DNA of 29,537 bases from CALACW01 sp002431305. GTDB taxonomy: Bacteria; Bacillota; Clostridia; Oscillospirales; Acutalibacteraceae. The notes beneath the pieces are model-generated. The model had not been told where the DNA came from. It worked only from the letters and a program-made list of their open reading frames with translations, and did no database searches. The DNA lies in contig CALACW010000090.1 in assembly GCA_937890355.1 (NCBI GenBank), forward strand, positions 1 to 29,537, written 5' to 3'. The translations under genes and the position numbers were made by a program. Positions 28,931-29,537 of the stretch are shown piece after piece; positions within the stretch are counted from its first letter, which is position 1, and every line of letters starts with the position of its first letter.

Positions 28931-29537
28931 ATGATATTGACGGATAATATTATAAATGAGTTTAAGCAATATTTGATTGATAAGGATAAGAGCGGATATA
29001 CTGTCGAAAAATATATTCACGACGTAATGAAGTTTAAGGAATATTTGTGTGATAATGAGATTGAGAAAGAGACGGCGGGGGAGTATAGAAATTATCTTGT
29101 TCGAAACGGGTATTCTGTTAGGAGTATTAATTCTATGTTATCGTCGGTAAACGCGCTGTTTGAGTTTTTGGATAGAAACGATTTAAAGGTAAAGACTATC
29201 AAAATGCAGAGAAGTGTTTATTGTCCCGAGGATAAGGAGCTGACAAGGGCGGAGTATCAACGGCTTTGTGCGGCGGCGAAAATGAAGAAAAATAACCGTC
29301 TTGAACTTATAATCGAGACGGTTTGTTCCACGGGTATACGCATAGGCGAATTAAAATATATTACGGTCGAGTCGGCGAAACGCGGAGAAGCGGTTGTAAC
29401 TCTTAAGGGCAAAACAAGGTATGTTTTTATCCCCAAGGAGTTAAAAAGAAAACTGCTCCGATATGCTACGGAGCAGGGAATAAAATCGGGTATGATATTT
29501 GTAACTCGTACGGGTAAAGCCGTGAACAGAACTAACG
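28931..29537 (+). CDS. Tyrosine recombinase/integrase (3' partial)
   Basis: The frame opens with ATG at 28931, preceded by GGAGGGG, and runs for 202 codons off the window end without a stop. Residues 1-85 look like a SAM-like core-binding domain (NIINEFKQYLIDKDKSGYT, MLSSVNALFEFL). The catalytic domain then starts with LTRAEYQRL, the first catalytic Arg in TGIRIGEL (near 140) and the beta-hairpin Lys in LKGKTRYVFIP. The His-x-x-Arg box and the Tyr nucleophile lie beyond the window. It could be a mobile-element integrase, an inversion recombinase or a domesticated protein. No att site or inverted repeat is visible nearby. Confidence 0.88.
   Translation, partial: MILTDNIINEFKQYLIDKDKSGYTVEKYIHDVMKFKEYLCDNEIEKETAGEYRNYLVRNGYSVRSINSMLSSVNALFEFLDRNDLKVKTIKMQRSVYCPEDKELTRAEYQRLCAAAKMKKNNRLELIIETVCSTGIRIGELKYITVESAKRGEAVVTLKGKTRYVFIPKELKRKLLRYATEQGIKSGMIFVTRTGKAVNRTN

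Noticed and set aside
28811..29020. Minus-strand frame across the tuf terminator and recombinase start
   Set aside because: It crosses a strong terminator and overlaps the better supported recombinase gene.

Overview
The window looks like chromosomal DNA from a low-to-moderate GC Clostridia bacterium, most likely near the Ruminococcaceae/Oscillospirales. The support is an AbrB-type regulator, SigA-like TTGACA-17-TATAAT promoters, strong Shine-Dalgarno sites, the Gram-positive insertion in ribosomal protein S12, a dockerin-bearing secreted protease, and surface proteins with Thr/Pro-rich linkers. No rRNA, tRNA or CRISPR array was seen. No clearly undescribed system was found. The less explained pieces are surface-protein modules and some regulatory layouts.

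Positions 1-6315 are accessory and surface-related. A 5'-truncated surface protein opens the window with a perfect 48-bp tandem repeat and a duplicated domain. It converges on an RluA-type pseudouridine synthase, which is followed by an AbrB-like regulator. A zinc-ribbon membrane protein is coupled to a TPM-domain protein. Next come two halves of what appears to be one frameshifted secreted gene with a Cys-rich tail, and a small XRE repressor with a large palindrome in front of it.

Positions 6315-16408 hold metabolic and nucleic-acid maintenance genes in short operons. They are SDR-AlkD; glyA, a class I amidotransferase, a NUDIX protein and a DUF1893 protein; divergent trmB and an ADP-ribose-type NUDIX hydrolase; and a five-gene leftward operon (Sir2 deacylase, TM2 protein, RlmA-like methyltransferase, dockerin-trypsin protease, cupin).

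Positions 16409-28850 are the conserved transcription/translation core rpoB-rpoC-rpsL-rpsG-fusA-tuf. Near-consensus promoters precede rpoB, rpsL and tuf, and a strong terminator follows tuf. rplJ-rplL are absent upstream of rpoB, the small L7Ae-like gene is absent between rpoC and rpsL, and rpsJ does not follow tuf. A tyrosine recombinase gene with its own promoter begins after the terminator and runs off the window end.
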